The notes below the pieces were generated by a model. The model was not told where the DNA came from. It saw nothing but the letters and a program-made list of their open reading frames with translations, and searched no databases. A stretch of DNA of 64,000 nt from Bryopsis sp. KO-2023 (lineage: Eukaryota; Chlorophyta; Ulvophyceae; Bryopsidales; Bryopsidaceae). Shown here piece after piece: positions 23,601 through 35,493 of the stretch. The position numbers and the translations under genes were made by a program. The DNA lies in contig BSYQ01000004.1 in NCBI GenBank assembly GCA_030272585.1, forward strand, positions 3,906,001-3,970,000, written 5' to 3'. The stretch's first letter is position 1. Every line of letters begins with the position of its first letter.

Positions 23601-24370
23601 CAAGGTTAACTTCAACTTGCACACTGATGAACTCTTTTCTTGTTTCATAACTCTTTCACAAAACATATTGGAAACTTTTTTTCCCCATTTTGCTGTACAA
23701 TTGTTTTTTTCCTCCCTTTTTCTTCTCCCTTTTTCTTTTTTTTTCCTTTTCAGTTTGCTCCTTCTCTCTATTTGCTCATTTTGTAAATTCCATTTTTTTT
23801 CCTATCTATCTTCCCTGCTAACTTTTTTTTGAATGTTATCTTTCATAGGGGACGAACTGGTGATAAAGAAATAGTGATCCTAGCTCACCAAAAATCTCCC
23901 GCAGGTTTTCATACACACATCCGTATGTACAGTTTTTTGAAGTTCTGGTCACGAGGGAAGAATTCATCCAGTCGTGATCATGTCCGTCACTCTACCATCA
24001 ACAGCAAAAAAACATTGTCATTTCACAAGGCAGTGGTTTGACTGGAATGCCTCTTCACTAAAAATCAGAGTGGTAGGATGGGATCAGCTCGAAACTTATG
24101 GCACAAAAGGGAATGATCTCTATATTAGGGACAAGCCACTGCCCCGATAACATTTTTTCAAAGCACTCTGATCTTAAGATGTACCCTCATCTCACTCATG
24201 AACTCAACATGTTTTAATGGATGGAGTTTGGGGTAAATTACCTGAAGATCTTCGGTTGAATGACGCAGGCACTTGCTTGCATGGTTTTCAAGGTAGACTC
24301 CCAAGGTATTTTCCATCTGACCAGCAATCTCAAACCCGGCATCCAATCCGAACCCCTTGATCCCATAAGC
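20666..24370 (+). repeat. tandem array of ~1.6 kb units, three copies (third partial)
   Basis: The motif GATCCTAGCTCACCAAAAAT recurs at about 20668, 22301 and 23877, giving periods near 1.63 and 1.58 kb. Each unit then repeats the same order: GTACAGTTTTTTTGGGC-type stretch, GACCATGTCCATCACTCTACC, AATCAGAGTGCT, TTACCTGTAAATATCTTCAG, a GTAC-rich minisatellite, GATGATCACAGAT, TTTTGTCCCGGTTGAAGACT, and CCCAACGTGGGACAGCGACC. The third unit switches to different sequence near the minisatellite. No protein is encoded. The right arm has two such units, so copy number differs between arms. Confidence 0.85.
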
Positions 24371-24372
24371 GT

Positions 24373-24462
24373 ACAAACAATACTATACAAGAATGTACAA
24401 TTGATAATTTACATAAATATACAATTGATAATGTACAAAAATGTACGATTGATAATGTACAA
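24373..24462 (+). repeat. 24-bp GTAC-rich minisatellite (left arm, third unit)
   Basis: About four copies of a 24-bp word of the form AATGTACAATTGATAATGTA plus AAAA. Each word contains short palindromes (TGTACA, CAATTG). Degenerate versions occupy the same place in the other left-arm units near 21117-21240 and 22715-22835. Confidence 0.85.
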
Positions 24463-24852
24463 GTCTTTTCCTTCTTGTAACCCCTCCCACCCTGGGTGCC
24501 CCAAACATCTGAGCACTGTGCTGCAGGAAGTCTTTCATAGCTCCACAGCCAGAAAGCATCAGCGAAATCCAGGAAAGGGGTGTTTTGTTACTGACAATTT
24601 GCTGACCACGCAACCAAGAAGTCTTCCAAGAGGACCGGCCATCCGTTTGATGCACCGAAACTGAGCATTCAGTTCACCCTGCAAGAAAATGATTGTTCTG
24701 GAAAAATTAAGAAAAGGGGATAGCAAGGATTGTCAACTAACGCACGCATTTTTAACATACATACACACAGACACACAGAAAAGAGAAGGGGGTGGTTTGC
24801 ATTGGTGCTTTGTAACAAGAAAACCAGGCACCATATATATGAGAGGACCCAC

Positions 24853-24989
24853 CTTTCCTGGACACCTTTTTCGCTCAGCCACCTTCTTGAAGGTGATGGG
24901 CTGCAACTTCTGTAATGGCCACCACTGACTGCCGAGCTGGTGGGCTGGGAAATTTCACTGCTGGTGTTGTTTGTCAGTCCTTGGTGCCC
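24853..24989 (-). CDS. serine-rich putative exon of an unidentified duplicated gene (left copy)
   Basis: The stretch is bounded by a CAG acceptor at 24992-24990 and a GTGGG donor at 24852. It reads TNNTSSEISQPTSSAVSGGH and then RSCSPSPSRRWLSEKG. The right arm carries the counterpart at 43806-43941 (plus) with the same splice-like borders, but the two differ by a one-base indel near the donor. No family is recognised. It could be a downstream exon of the conserved frame at 25266-25568, or a spurious open stretch. Confidence 0.35.
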
Positions 24990-25265
24990 CTGAAAGGAAA
25001 AATAAACCGAAAAAAACAGAGAAAACGAGTTTGGAGCCCTGCAGTTGCTCTAGTGGGAAAGCGATGATCGAAACCACTGAAAACGCATAGAAACGCCGTG
25101 GATTGGTTCGACCACGTTCCGATTTGCTTCGGGCTGGACCACCACTAGCAGTTGGAAAGCCGTTCAGGCATGAACAATAGTAAAGCGCGTCGCCGCCAGT
25201 TAGTTGGGCGAGACTGATGCGGATGTATCAACGGAGATCGCGAGCTTTGCCGACGAGAGTTACGT

Positions 25266-25568
25266 TCAAGTACCTTCGCGATCCACCAAGTGTATCCCGT
25301 GACCGGTTTTCTCAACGATCACAATTCCGTCCGCCTCATGAATTCCCAGGTTTGCAAGGTGTGGCGGAACCTGAAAGGGGCATCCGACACATCTCCACGC
25401 AGCGCCCTGCCTTGAGGAGCTGGAGCGGAGAAGTTTTTCGGGCGTTTCCGTGGGAGGCAGGAGTGTTTGTGGCTCGGGGGTATCCTCCGAGCCAACTCTC
25501 AGGAGTTGGCGCGACGGGGTCATTATGTCGATGACTGTGGTGCGCGCGCAAATGGCAACACCCTGGGC
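25266..25568 (-). CDS. unidentified conserved reading frame (left copy, terminal part)
   Basis: After a CAG acceptor at 25571-25569 the frame reads AQGVAICARTTVIDIMTPSR and ends EADGIVIVEKTGHGIHLVDR followed by EGT and a stop at 25266. The right arm ends almost identically (EADGIVVVGKTGHGIHLVDR) at 43529. The middle differs between copies by a one-base indel and a roughly 0.18 kb segment missing here. No domain is recognised. Conservation of the C-terminal frame across the two arms suggests that at least that end is translated, though recent duplication alone could also explain it. Confidence 0.35.
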   Translation of the reverse strand, partial: AQGVAICARTTVIDIMTPSRQLLRVGSEDTPEPQTLLPPTETPEKLLRSSSSRQGAAWRCVGCPFQVPPHLANLGIHEADGIVIVEKTGHGIHLVDREGT

Positions 25569-25735
25569 CTGCCAGAAACCCACGTGCAGGATCAAAATTG
25601 GATGAATCCTGTGTAGAATGGGAATTGATCGTATCCAGAGAGAGAAAAATTCGCAAATTTCGTTTCGGCTGCTGCTCGAAGTCACTGCCTCATGACACCC
25701 AGACAAATAATGTGGTTTTAGCGAAAACTTTCGAT

Positions 25736-25778
25736 CGATGCGTGGAGCCTCATGCGCGGTTCGATTCCCGCAGCATCG
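25736..25778 (+). ncRNA. tRNA-like 43-nt minihelix (left arm)
   Basis: The layout is CGATGCG, a 12-nt linker, then an arm with loop TTCGATT, then AGCATCG. The ends pair over six bases, the loop matches a tRNA T-loop, and GGTTCGATTCC matches the Pol III B box. D and anticodon arms are absent. The T-stem pairs fully only if one C is bulged. The spacing (7-12-5-7-5-7) is identical to the unrelated element at 53559-53601. It may be a degenerate tRNA or SINE relic, or a small structured RNA. Confidence 0.35.
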
Positions 25779-26344
25779 CCTATCTCTTGTCGTGCTACTC
25801 TGGATGGTTATTGGATGGAGGAAGTTGTGGCAAAAGGTTTGTGCTGGGTTTGGTTTTTTCAGTTTAAGAAAAAAGTTGGATACCCCTGCTATGCTAGAGT
25901 TATTTTTACCTATTGGGTGAAAACATTCTTGCCTCCCCCTCCGCCTGCAACACTTTCATTTCCATCGTCAAAGTCATGAAATCCAAAAACAAACTTTTTC
26001 AGACCTTGTTTCTAGAGCCCTGCAGTTGTTTTTCTTCTCTTCCCTCTGGCATTAGAGACCTCTATCCCCCCCCCCCTTCACGTTGCCTTGAAAAAATTAC
26101 ACATTCGATTTAAAGCCATCGAACACGACAAGGTCAATAAAGATAATTTCCAAAAACTTCCCCATCGAAGTACCAGCTTTGATGTTTCCCAAATATCAAA
26201 ATCAAGCTTTTGCTTCCCCACTTTTTTTTCTTTGTTTCCTTTAAAAAAATTCTCTCTGGATATTTTTTCTTTTCAAATTTCTCTCTTCCCTCATTTTTTC
26301 CGCCCAAATATTTTCCCTTTCCCCCTCACGAATGCATTCTTTGT

Positions 26345-29300
26345 CTACTCTGTTTCAGATGGTGTTTTTCTTGGGCTTCCCAGACATTTCTTTTCAGCGA
26401 GTTCCTCGTGCAAATCTACAACAGTTTTTCTCAGCACTTCCGATTGCTGTCGCTCCTGCACGAAAAACATTGAAAGGAAAAATTTTCTCAGGATTTCATT
26501 CCGGGCAAAAAAAACACAAACAAACAAACAAATGAAGCTTCAAAGTAAATCTTAGTCATACGCCTTCACGAGATAAAACATGACAAAACGAGGATCGCCG
26601 TTTCGAAGTACAGCAAAAGCCAAAATTTTGAACACCAAAATTTTAGCATGGTGGGGTGCAGGATTGAGGTGCGGTGCGGCCAGAGGAATTATCCTTCTCT
26701 ACATCCACATGATGGCCTGGTTCAAAATCAGCTGCTCTTCTTGCAGTTCATTACACAGTCTTCTTACCTGTGCCAGCTTTTGTTTCAGGTCTTGAACACG
26801 TTTAGCGGGGCTGCCTTCGCACTCGATGGCCAACTTTCGGAGTTCCTCCTTCATGGAGTCGTTCTCCTGTTGAAGCCTGGCTCTGGCTTTGGTGCATCCC
26901 TTGTAATCCCTCCTCCACTGCTCGATGTCTGCCTCCAAGCACGCGATGTTTTCGTCCGCTGCCTCGTACGCACTGGCCTTCTTTTGGTGAGTTTCTTTCA
27001 TCTCATCCATTTCCATGTCACGCTCCTGGAAGTTTGAAGAAGATGGTTCAGAACACGATCGCCAGCATTTGCTGTTTGCTACCCAATTGTTTGAAAGGAT
27101 GGATCTGGGGGATTTTGCGGTATCACTCACGATGAGCTTTTGTTTCAGCATTTCGTTCTCTTCTTCCAGGAGCCCTGAGAAGACTCGAGGATTCCGATCC
27201 GCATTTTTCAGAAGCTTTTTTTGAAGCATCACGCTCTACACAATCACACCACACCCAGATCCTCTCGTCAGGTAATTTTTCCCCCAGAAGAAAAACTGAG
27301 CCCATTTTGATATCAGTGAAATCACGAATTTGCCACCTTAACTTCCCTGGTTTCTTGAATGGAGAAAATGAACTCACATGTCTATAAGAGATTGCCCTCG
27401 TCCTCGTCCAAGAATACATCATAAACATTACAATGTAGATTCGAACCTGATCGAGGGCAGTCTGTTTCTTCTGGAGCTCATCCTCCAGCTTCCGTACAGT
27501 TTCCTCCATTTCCTTCGCTTTTTTTGCCGCCAGGATTTCCTGCAGCACCGATGCATTTTCTTTAGAAGGGGAGCTGCCTCTTTAGAAGGGGAGCTGCCAA
27601 GGTGAGCCAGCCCTATCAATCCAGCCCTTCCTCATTGTTCTCAGACATTTTTGCAGTTGTATTAGAAGCCTCCAGTTTACTTCAATAAACTTACCTCTGC
27701 CTTTGGGAGGGGGGTTGCATCAGCCAACTGCTGTTGAAGAGTCGCGATTTGATCGCCCTTTTCGTTCGAAGCAGCTTCCATCTTCTCAGTGTATGCCTTG
27801 GCGCTGTCTAGATCAGTTTGCAGGGTTCCCAGCTGTTGAGTCAGCTCATCTCGAGTCCTCAGTAGCTCCTCCTCATCCTTTTTCCGAAACTCAATCAGGG
27901 CCTGAATTCACACAGCACAAAATCGAATCGAATCAGTTATGACTGACAGTGGCACTCATTGCTCGACAGGTGAAGACTGCATGCAAGTGAATGGAGACCT
28001 AATTTTCTCGTCAAGCAAAAGCATGTATGTCAGACCACATACACCAAGGGAGTTCCAACTTTTAAACCTGCACAAGATTCGAAAGGCCACACCCCACCTC
28101 CTTTTCTCCCTCGAGCTTGTCACGATCTGCCCTCACGCTCAGCATGGCTCTGCTGGACTCGCCCAGCTCCCTTTCCAGCCTGGCATTCTGCTCGTTCCTT
28201 TCCAGCACCAGGTAGCCCAGCTTGTTGCGCTCTTGAGCGATCTTCGCCAGTTGGTGTTTGAAGTGGGGCAATTGGATCCTCTCCAAATCACCGAGCTCCA
28301 CGCAGATCCGGGCATAATCCCCCTTCACGGCTTCGACCTCTTTAAGCTTTCTGTGGAATTCAAGACGTCTATAAAACTTTGGCCTTCTTCATTTTTACAC
28401 TCTCCTTGTCGGATGTGTTTTTGACCTTGAGGGATGGTGTGGTAGGACTCGCTAAAATGTGAGCATGGGAAAGCGAGAAAACAACAAAACTGCAAAGAGA
28501 AGAGATTTAAGCTGGTTGATTTTCCAAAGTAAGAGTAAAGAAAATAATATTTGGGGTGTATTGGAAAGCAACAAAATGGTGGCGCGTCTTATAAAAAAAC
28601 CGAGGAATGATATGATCTTACAATATTGGTTCCTTGGACTCTGCTTAGAAAGGAGGAGAAAAAACAAGGCTTCTGAGGAATTCAATACTCATTTTGCACT
28701 TTTGGAATCAGGGCCACCATCTAAAATTGTTTGTGGGATCTTTGAACAGATCGATCAGGAGCATGGAAGGTCAGGAGTTCAAATCGAGCAGGAGATTTCC
28801 TTGGTTTCAAAACGATGCAAGGCTCAAGACTTTAGACACAAAGCTTGGGGTTCACTCACTGATCGAAAGCTTGGCTCAGTTCCCCCTCCCTTTCAGCGCC
28901 CCTGGAAATTTCTTCCCTCAAGGCACGGATCAGCACTTGATCAGAAGCCTTTTCTTCCCGGAGCCTCACATTCTCGGCAGCTGCTTCTCGGTGCATGCAC
29001 CTCTCCACCATGAGCTCCGCCTCCAGCTTTGTGATCTCCGCCTGGAAACCCATGGAAACATAGAGAATTGAAGCATCTGAACATGGGTGGTCAAGTATTC
29101 AGCAAGAACCAGAAGAACTCACACCATACCTGCAACTCCACCTCCTTGACTCGTATTTCTGCTGGACACCTCTCCGATTTGTCTGTTTGAACTCCAGCAT
29201 TGTTGACCAGCACAGGTTCGCTTTCCTCCACAAGATCGGACGCTCGGAGCTTCTCATCAATCGAATTCCGCCTTGGCACTGGGTGGGACCCGATCTTCCA

Positions 29301-30131
29301 GCTTCTGCGATCGCTTCGACTCTCCAAATCATTGAAGCGATTGGAATTCGTCATTGGAGATCTTGAATCCACATCGGCCTCTTTTTCGCATGTTTTAGCA
29401 TGAGCTTCACCATTCTCATCTGGAATCCTTGCACCTTGGGCACCATGCAGACAATCAGTGTTGTCGAGCTGATGGCAGACGTTTTTGACCATTTCCACGA
29501 GGTACTCTGGTGGCGGGTTTGACGATGGTTGGCTCTGTGAGGGCCTGGAATGCTTTCCCATGAATCTCTTCATAGATTCCTTCCTGGCTTCACCGGATGC
29601 AACCTGATTCTTTTCGTTTTGAAGCTTCATCCACCTGTAAACATAATGCACCCGCTTGGCATGTCTGTCTGTGGTGACCCTTGCTCTAGTGTTCGTTCCT
29701 GGGAAACACCCTCGCTTCCGAGGTTGAATCAGGTGGAAGATTTTTGGTGATATTTTCGTCCCATTATCAAAGGCCCAACCATAGAAATCCTCCACCATCT
29801 CTAACACATTATTTGAGAACAGGAAAAAGATTGCAACAGTCATAAATGCACACCTGTTCAATCCACCGACCGGATATTGAAAAAAGAGTCAAAAATCATG
29901 TCCCCATTCACACAAGAAGTGACTGGAAATGTAGTGAGCATAAACTTCCACCACTAATCAATATCGCAAAGCATTGAAGTCACCCACGCAAATGAAAGAT
30001 GCTCAATTCCACCAGTTCTGGGACTCTCAATCCAACCTGCAAAGATCTGCTCTCCGATGCAAGTATTCCAGTTTACACTCCTTGGCCTTGAGGGTGACTT
30101 CAAGTTCCGAGATTTCCTTCCGTAAATACAT
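26345..30131 (-). CDS. long coiled-coil protein, left copy (complete gene model, nine exons)
   Basis: Exons 30131-30037, 29634-29130, 29041-28860, 28350-28098, 27901-27695, 27539-27447, 27235-27131, 27025-26768 and 26455-26345 join in phase to about 602 residues ending in SPRKTPSETE. The first exon is a short helix (MYLRKEISELEVTLKAKECK). The large second exon is polar, with a PPPEYLVEMVKNVCHQ motif and a GVQTDKSERCPAE motif. From exon three to the end the protein is almost continuous heptad-like coiled coil (KLEAELMVERCMHREAAAEN, RELGESSRAMLSVRADRDKL, LAIECEGSPAKRVQDLKQKL). No family is recognised; a cytoskeletal or centriolar scaffold is conceivable but unsupported. If the GTAAG donor at 26767 is ignored, the protein ends instead at 26699 (RLCNELQEEQLILNQAIMWM). 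Confidence 0.8.
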
Positions 30132-30679
30132 GTTGGACTTGCTCGGCTGGTGTGGATCTTTAGCACAGCCAACTGGATTCCGGCCTCGACGAAACGAGGA
30201 TGGGTCCTGGTAGCAGGTGTGAGCACACAGACCCTGACTCAGCATGGTTATTATCTTGTGACGTTGCCCGACAGTATTTCTTGCCAGTTGAATGCCGGAT
30301 GGGTTGTATGGGCAAGCATGGGTTGCCATGTATTGATCCTACAAGAGGAATCTTTGGTCAAACAGCAGGGAATATGCCAGAAATGGGTCAATTCTCCATA
30401 ATCCCCATCAAAACACTGCCCTTTGGGGTCTTTTGAACCATGAAATGATGCAAGTCCATGATGGTGCAACCAATGGACGAAAAAACTCAAAAATATGGCC
30501 CTCACTCTGACACGCCGTAGAAAGCTCTTTGATCCCAATTCCATTGCAACAAGAGTCTCTCAGAACTGTTTATCGGCCAAATGCGGGTCCTATGATAACA
30601 GAAAGATAGATCCCCAAGGTCAAGAAGTGCCTCTGTGGTCCAATGAGCTAGGAATAGCCTCTTATTTGACCCAGGATTG

Positions 30680-30830
30680 ACTGAATGAGGGTCTGACAGA
30701 GCAGTTGTCTGACTCAATGAAGGTTTGACCCACTCTGTCTGACTGAGTGAGGGTTGGGCCTCAGCTGTCTGACTTCCAGCTACCCAACCGACAGAGGGTT
30801 GACCTTCAACCGAATGACAGACTGAGTGGC
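30680..30830. repeat. degenerate ~30-bp tandem repeat (left arm)
   Basis: Successive words begin TGACTGAATGAGGGTCTGAC, TGACTCAATGAAGGTTTGAC and TGACTGAGTGAGGGTTGGGC. The inverted counterpart is at about 38340-38490. A shorter relative lies in the spacer at 33700-33790, so this sequence also exists outside the arms. Confidence 0.65.
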
Positions 30831-31697
30831 AGAGCAAGCAAGACAAAGCAGTAAAACACACCTGTTCTACCAGCATCATACCATATGGTCGTTGGAGCAT
30901 GTCTGGGTGGGACCGAGAGTTCACTCGGGGTGGGTTGGGCCCGAATGGCATATTCTAGAATTTGCCTATTCAGGATTCTGTCCATTCATTGGGCCCTGCT
31001 GGGGTGAGGAATGTGAATCTGACATGACACAGGATCGTTCAGACCAAAGGAAACAATTCATTGCTACAACCTCACTACGAACCAAAAACACATGAAGGAA
31101 ACAAAGAGAGCAACAAACACACATGAAAGGCAAAAGGACAACCCAGTACATCATCTTTTACATTTGTACAAGTGATGGACCACTGCTTCAGGTTCTGCAC
31201 TCCATAGAATTTCAGACATGGACAAGATTTTACACAATCTCTTGACAGGCATGGAAAAGTGACCCAAAAGAAAATGCAAGCAAACACCATTCAACCCCAG
31301 CCCTCAGCATTGATTCATCACACCACCTGTAGATTTTCCAATCCTCCTCTTTTTTCTCTAGGTCCCCATCACTGCACAATTCAGAGCACTCCTCTTGCAG
31401 GGAATACACAGGGACCTTGTCACAAGGAAAATTCATGGAAAGTGAGTAAAAGTTCTTATGGTTTGATATGGTGGACTGCTGCAATGCATGGAAATTCCAA
31501 GGGAGCCTCCTGAGCGCACACCCACCCTGACGTCCGCATGGGTATTCGCGTTTCTATCTAACTACATCCTTTCGATCCATTGTGGAACGTCACCGTTTTG
31601 GTCGTCAGAGCAGGACTCCCTCTCTTTGTTGCGAACACATTATGGCCATCGATTTTATCCCAAGATGATGTAGGAAAAAAATTAGGTGCCAGCATTA

Positions 31698-34152
31698 CCA
31701 GGTCTGTCAGGAAAACAACCATTCTTCTCCTTGCCATTGAAGAATATGCTTGCATCGAACTGGATACAGAATCTCTCCCCCCCCCACTGAGATCTCAACA
31801 GTTGGTGAAGCCATCTTCCATGACGATGGGAGGATAGGGACTAAGATGTTCCTTGAAGCGAATCTCTCGAATTGACACATTCAGGCCAATTTTAGCCACA
31901 GTGGAGGCGAACTGGAGGTCTCCCCTGTCCCCTTGAAATTTCCCTTTCAACAAAATTGGCCATGGGATCCGACCAGACGAAAAACGCAATCATAGGCCCC
32001 CGGAAACTGGACAGTCTGGCATGTGTGCCACTGAGCATTAAGTTTGAGTGTGGTTCTTGAAATTTGCTTGATGTGATGCCAGGGTTTATTTGAAACCGTG
32101 GAATTAACATATTTTCACAGTTTAGAATCTAAGACTGGGAGGTTTGTAACAACTGGTCTTGACCTGTTGCGTCAGGAGACATTTGAAAGTGATGGCTTGG
32201 CCATATTATGTTGTCCAGCTCTGATCCTGAAATAACTCCCTAGGAATTTCTAGGTGATTCTTTCTGACCTGCGCGTGCTCAACAGGTACACTGAAAAACA
32301 AAGCATCAAGTCAATAACGAGGACAAGGGTCAAGGATGCATCATCCAGGACACCCCCAGGACTTCTAAGCACAACTATGGGAATTGTTGTTTTTGTCAGG
32401 AATCCTCACTTCAATTTGATGGATAGTTTTTTCCCTTTTTTTTGCTTCATTAGTTTCCCTGCCTGCCATCAAATCAATGGGGTCCCGTGATTCCGATGGA
32501 AATGGAACCTCTTTGGTTTCTTTCATTCTTTTTTTCCTGGGGTGATGTTTTGACTGCTTAAGCAGGCAAGCTTGCCTGCCAAAAAATGGATGACTCACCT
32601 TCGGATGGTGGATGGACAAAACAAATATGGCTGTCTTATGCATCCAGTGCTCCAGGCATGAGCTTTTCTACGCTGTGCGAATTCCTGTTTGTGTAGGATT
32701 TCTGTGAATGTGAACGAGGAGATGGACACTCTGTGGAATTATACTGGCCAGATTTTAAACCAGCCAGTCTCCGTTTTCTCTGTTGGATAGCAACCACCAC
32801 CCCACCATGGTATATATATATATATATATACCATACCATATCTTCTTTCGATTCCTCACAGATTAGCCGTTGTAAACTTCAAGAGAGTTAATTAAGGTGT
32901 TTGCAGGGAGCTAGGAATTCGGCTGAAACCATGAAATGAATTTGATATCGTGAAATGTGAATGAAACCTTGTTCTTGATCGACCCAGTAGAGACAGCCAC
33001 TCTAGATCTGTTGCTCTGTTTTTATGGGGTGACCGGCTCTGCCAGCATGAATCGTTGTGGTTGCATCCATTTCCTGTCCCGATTGGATTTGTCTATCTTC
33101 TGCAGACATTGAAAAAAGACCCAACCCACTTCTCTAACAAATATAAACCCAACTGCTTACGAGATAGATTCTTTCAAAACTTTTGTCAGTCAGTTCACGA
33201 TAGCACTTGCCCCCCACTTTCCCTACCTTGCTGTAGTTCAGGATTTGATTGGTGCAGCGAAAAACACGGAACCGCATTCGTGACGGTTCTCTGGCTGTTT
33301 CCATTGCTGGCCAAGACTTTATACAGGTGATTGAAGTGGTGGAATACGTAATGCATCAATGTGTGAATGTCCAAGTTTTTGTGCCCATATCCTATGGCCC
33401 CTTTTCGGACTCGAAAACACGTCTCCTTGCAAGACAAATTCTTGGCACCTGTTTTTTCCATGATGCTTGGTATCAAACGGGTCAACAAGTGCTCAGTTTT
33501 CTTTGTTTTTCCCAATTCCAGGAAAGGAGGGGCGGAGGAAGCCCTTGTTGGATCATTGAGATGCCCCTCATGAAATGCTTGCCACTACTAGATGAGCTAG
33601 AAGTGTATGTTTTTTGTTCTTGTCAGTATATCATCCTCTCCCTCTATGACTCTATCTTTCAGCCTTTCCACATATACATATAGGTCAAACCACAAGATGG
33701 TTGGATAGCTGGCGGTCAGACAGGTTGGGTCAACCAGCATTCAGTCAAGCAACCACCCTATCAGACGCTTGTTCTGTCACTTCTCAATCTATCATCATAG
33801 AACGTTGTTTTTGTCACTGTCCACAGCCAAGACTCCCTTTTTTTTTGGCTTCCAGAAAATTCTTCTGTTGCATCAGAGTGAGTTGAATGGGTTCAAAATC
33901 ATTAACAATCAATAAGTCAAACACCTCATGTAGTTTGTGCAATAGATGGTTGTTACACTCGTCCGTTTGATTTCCACAATCAATTACCTCATGTACTTGG
34001 GGCACATTTCAACGCCTGAAAATCAATCAACACTGAAAATCCTCCAAGGAAGGCAAGAAGCAGCAACACGGGCTAAAACAATACAAAGAATTAGAGATGA
34101 TTAGACAAGGTTTTTATGGTCGCCAGCTTCTTCTGATCACCATCGGGATCCA
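31698..34152. other. spacer DNA, left half: no gene recognised
   Basis: Open frames at 33055-33330, 33195-33515 and 33249-33683 overlap one another and have no recognisable domain. The stretch includes a TA microsatellite at 32813-32829, a partial copy of the dispersed repeat at 32880-32960, and a relative of the 30-bp tandem repeat at 33700-33790. Confidence 0.45.
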
Positions 34153-35311
34153 ATGGAGCGCATCGAGAAACAACCACTACTGTTGGGAAAGACGAGAGAC
34201 ATGGACCTGAGAACCCGACTCTCTGAGGCCAAAGCAACCCTCAAAGCTAAGGAAGACGAATTAAAGAGGTTGCAGCAGAAGGTGGATCTTCGCAGGTGAA
34301 CGAGTGTCCAAAACTATCCATCTGCAACTTGAAACAAGCAAACAAACAACCCGGCAGCCCTAGCGACCACCAACGAAGAGAGGTAATTGAAAAAGAGCAA
34401 CGATTGAATGTTGCTCAACCAAACTCTGTGCAGAAAGAGGGAATCAATCAGGAAGTTCACGAAACAACATTCTGCTCTGAAGCTGTCCACCCCACCAGAG
34501 TACATCAAGGAAATTGTAGAAAACGTCCGAAATCAGATGGAGGCCGAGAGCGCTGGGGAAGGGAGGATACAAGCTCGAAACTCAATGCCGTTTTCACAAT
34601 GGTCAGAGGGTTGCGAAAAGTGTAAGGAAATCGAAAGTCACAGAGGATGGGCCACCATGCATTCAAGGAAGCCTTCTTCGGAATTTACCCAGTTCGATCG
34701 CACCAAAACGAGTGAAGAGGATAGCGGGAGCTGGAGAATTGGGTCACAGGCTGTGGTGGTCAAAACTGTTTCGATTGGGGATGAGCTTGAACTGGATCTG
34801 AATGGCCAGGTGGTTTCCACGAACAATAAAGCCTGTGACAAATTGCCACAGGCGATGGATACCAAAAGCACCAAATTTTAGTTGTGTTGTGTTATTATTG
34901 GCTTTGCCAAAAAATATTCTGCCTTTTTGATATTTACGATATTTTGTACGTTTGGACTTATTCATCTCTTATTCTGGTTGTTTTTGTGATAAGTTCTGAT
35001 CTTGATAATTTTTTCATCAACTTTTTTTTTTCGGTTTCTTAATTAAAAAAACAAGGAGAAAAGAAGGGGGGGAGTGGATTCAACACGATCCACTTTACTC
35101 TGTAGTATGTGAGTTGCTTGATGCCATGTTCTTGAACATGCCCTAGGTCAAAGAATCGAAGCTAGAATCAGAGATGACGCTGGCTGATTGCAAGTATCGC
35201 GAAGTCAAGGCGGAGAACCAGAAGCTGAAGGAGCAAAGGATTGCCGACCTCAAAGAGATTTGTTTCTTGAGGGCACAAATCTTCAGAAAGGAAAAGGCAG
35301 GATTCGATTGA
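34153..35311 (+). CDS. third coiled-coil paralogue, short (spacer copy)
   Basis: Three exons mirror the first three of the long coiled-coil gene. The first, from ATG 34153 or 34201 to 34295, reads MDLRTRLSEAKATLKAKEDE. The second, 34434-34809, carries TPPEYIKEIVENVRNQMEAE and SGSWRIGSQAV, against PPPEYLMEMVKNVCHQ and RSWKIGSHPV in the long copies. The third, 35147-35311, is coiled coil (KLESEMTLADCKYREVKAEN). The phases match the long copies at every join. The third exon runs into TGA where the long copies have a splice donor. This is therefore either a genuinely short protein of about 215-230 residues or a truncated paralogue. Sequence divergence is far greater than between the two arms, so this duplication is older. 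Confidence 0.7.
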
Positions 35312-35493
35312 AAAGGATGTTGGATATGTGAGCGGGTGCTTTTTGAAACACAAGTTGCTATTTTTTTTTCTGGTTTTCTCAGAAGAATCGGATCCCCTAG
35401 GCTTGTCTCCAATCGGCGATGTTTCAAACTTTGAATTTCAAACTTTGAAATGGTGGCGGTCATGGTGTGATCTAGACCCACGTTTTAGTTATA

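Larger units (their letters stand above)
18802..31697 (+). repeat. left arm of a very large inverted repeat
   Basis: Read on the plus strand, this segment matches the reverse complement of 37393-47672 from end to end, through coding exons, introns and intergenic DNA. The outer boundary is GAGATTCCTGGAAATATCTG at 18802 against 47672. The inner boundary is at the CTAATTTTTTTCC motif near 31680 against 37400. It is about 2.6 kb longer than its partner: it has an extra 1.6 kb tandem unit, about 0.7 kb near 19.7-20.4 kb, about 0.56 kb holding an exon at 26.2-26.77 kb and about 0.12 kb near 24.55 kb. It lacks roughly 0.18 kb and 0.1 kb that the partner has. Confidence 0.92.

Noticed and set aside
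20666-24370. CRISPR-like or transposon interpretation of the 1.6 kb units
   Set aside because: Units are long direct tandem repeats without short repeat-spacer structure, terminal inverted repeats or any transposase frame; host genes are clearly eukaryotic.
28751-28800. Possible tRNA T-arm (GAGTTCAAATC) near 28.77 kb and its right-arm copy near 40.38 kb
   Set aside because: Beyond the closing pair the stem does not form and no acceptor pairing is present; it lies in an intron of the coiled-coil gene.
33195-33683. Overlapping frames in the spacer (106 codons minus, 144 codons plus)
   Set aside because: They overlap on opposite strands, show no domain or paralogue and have no convincing splice context.
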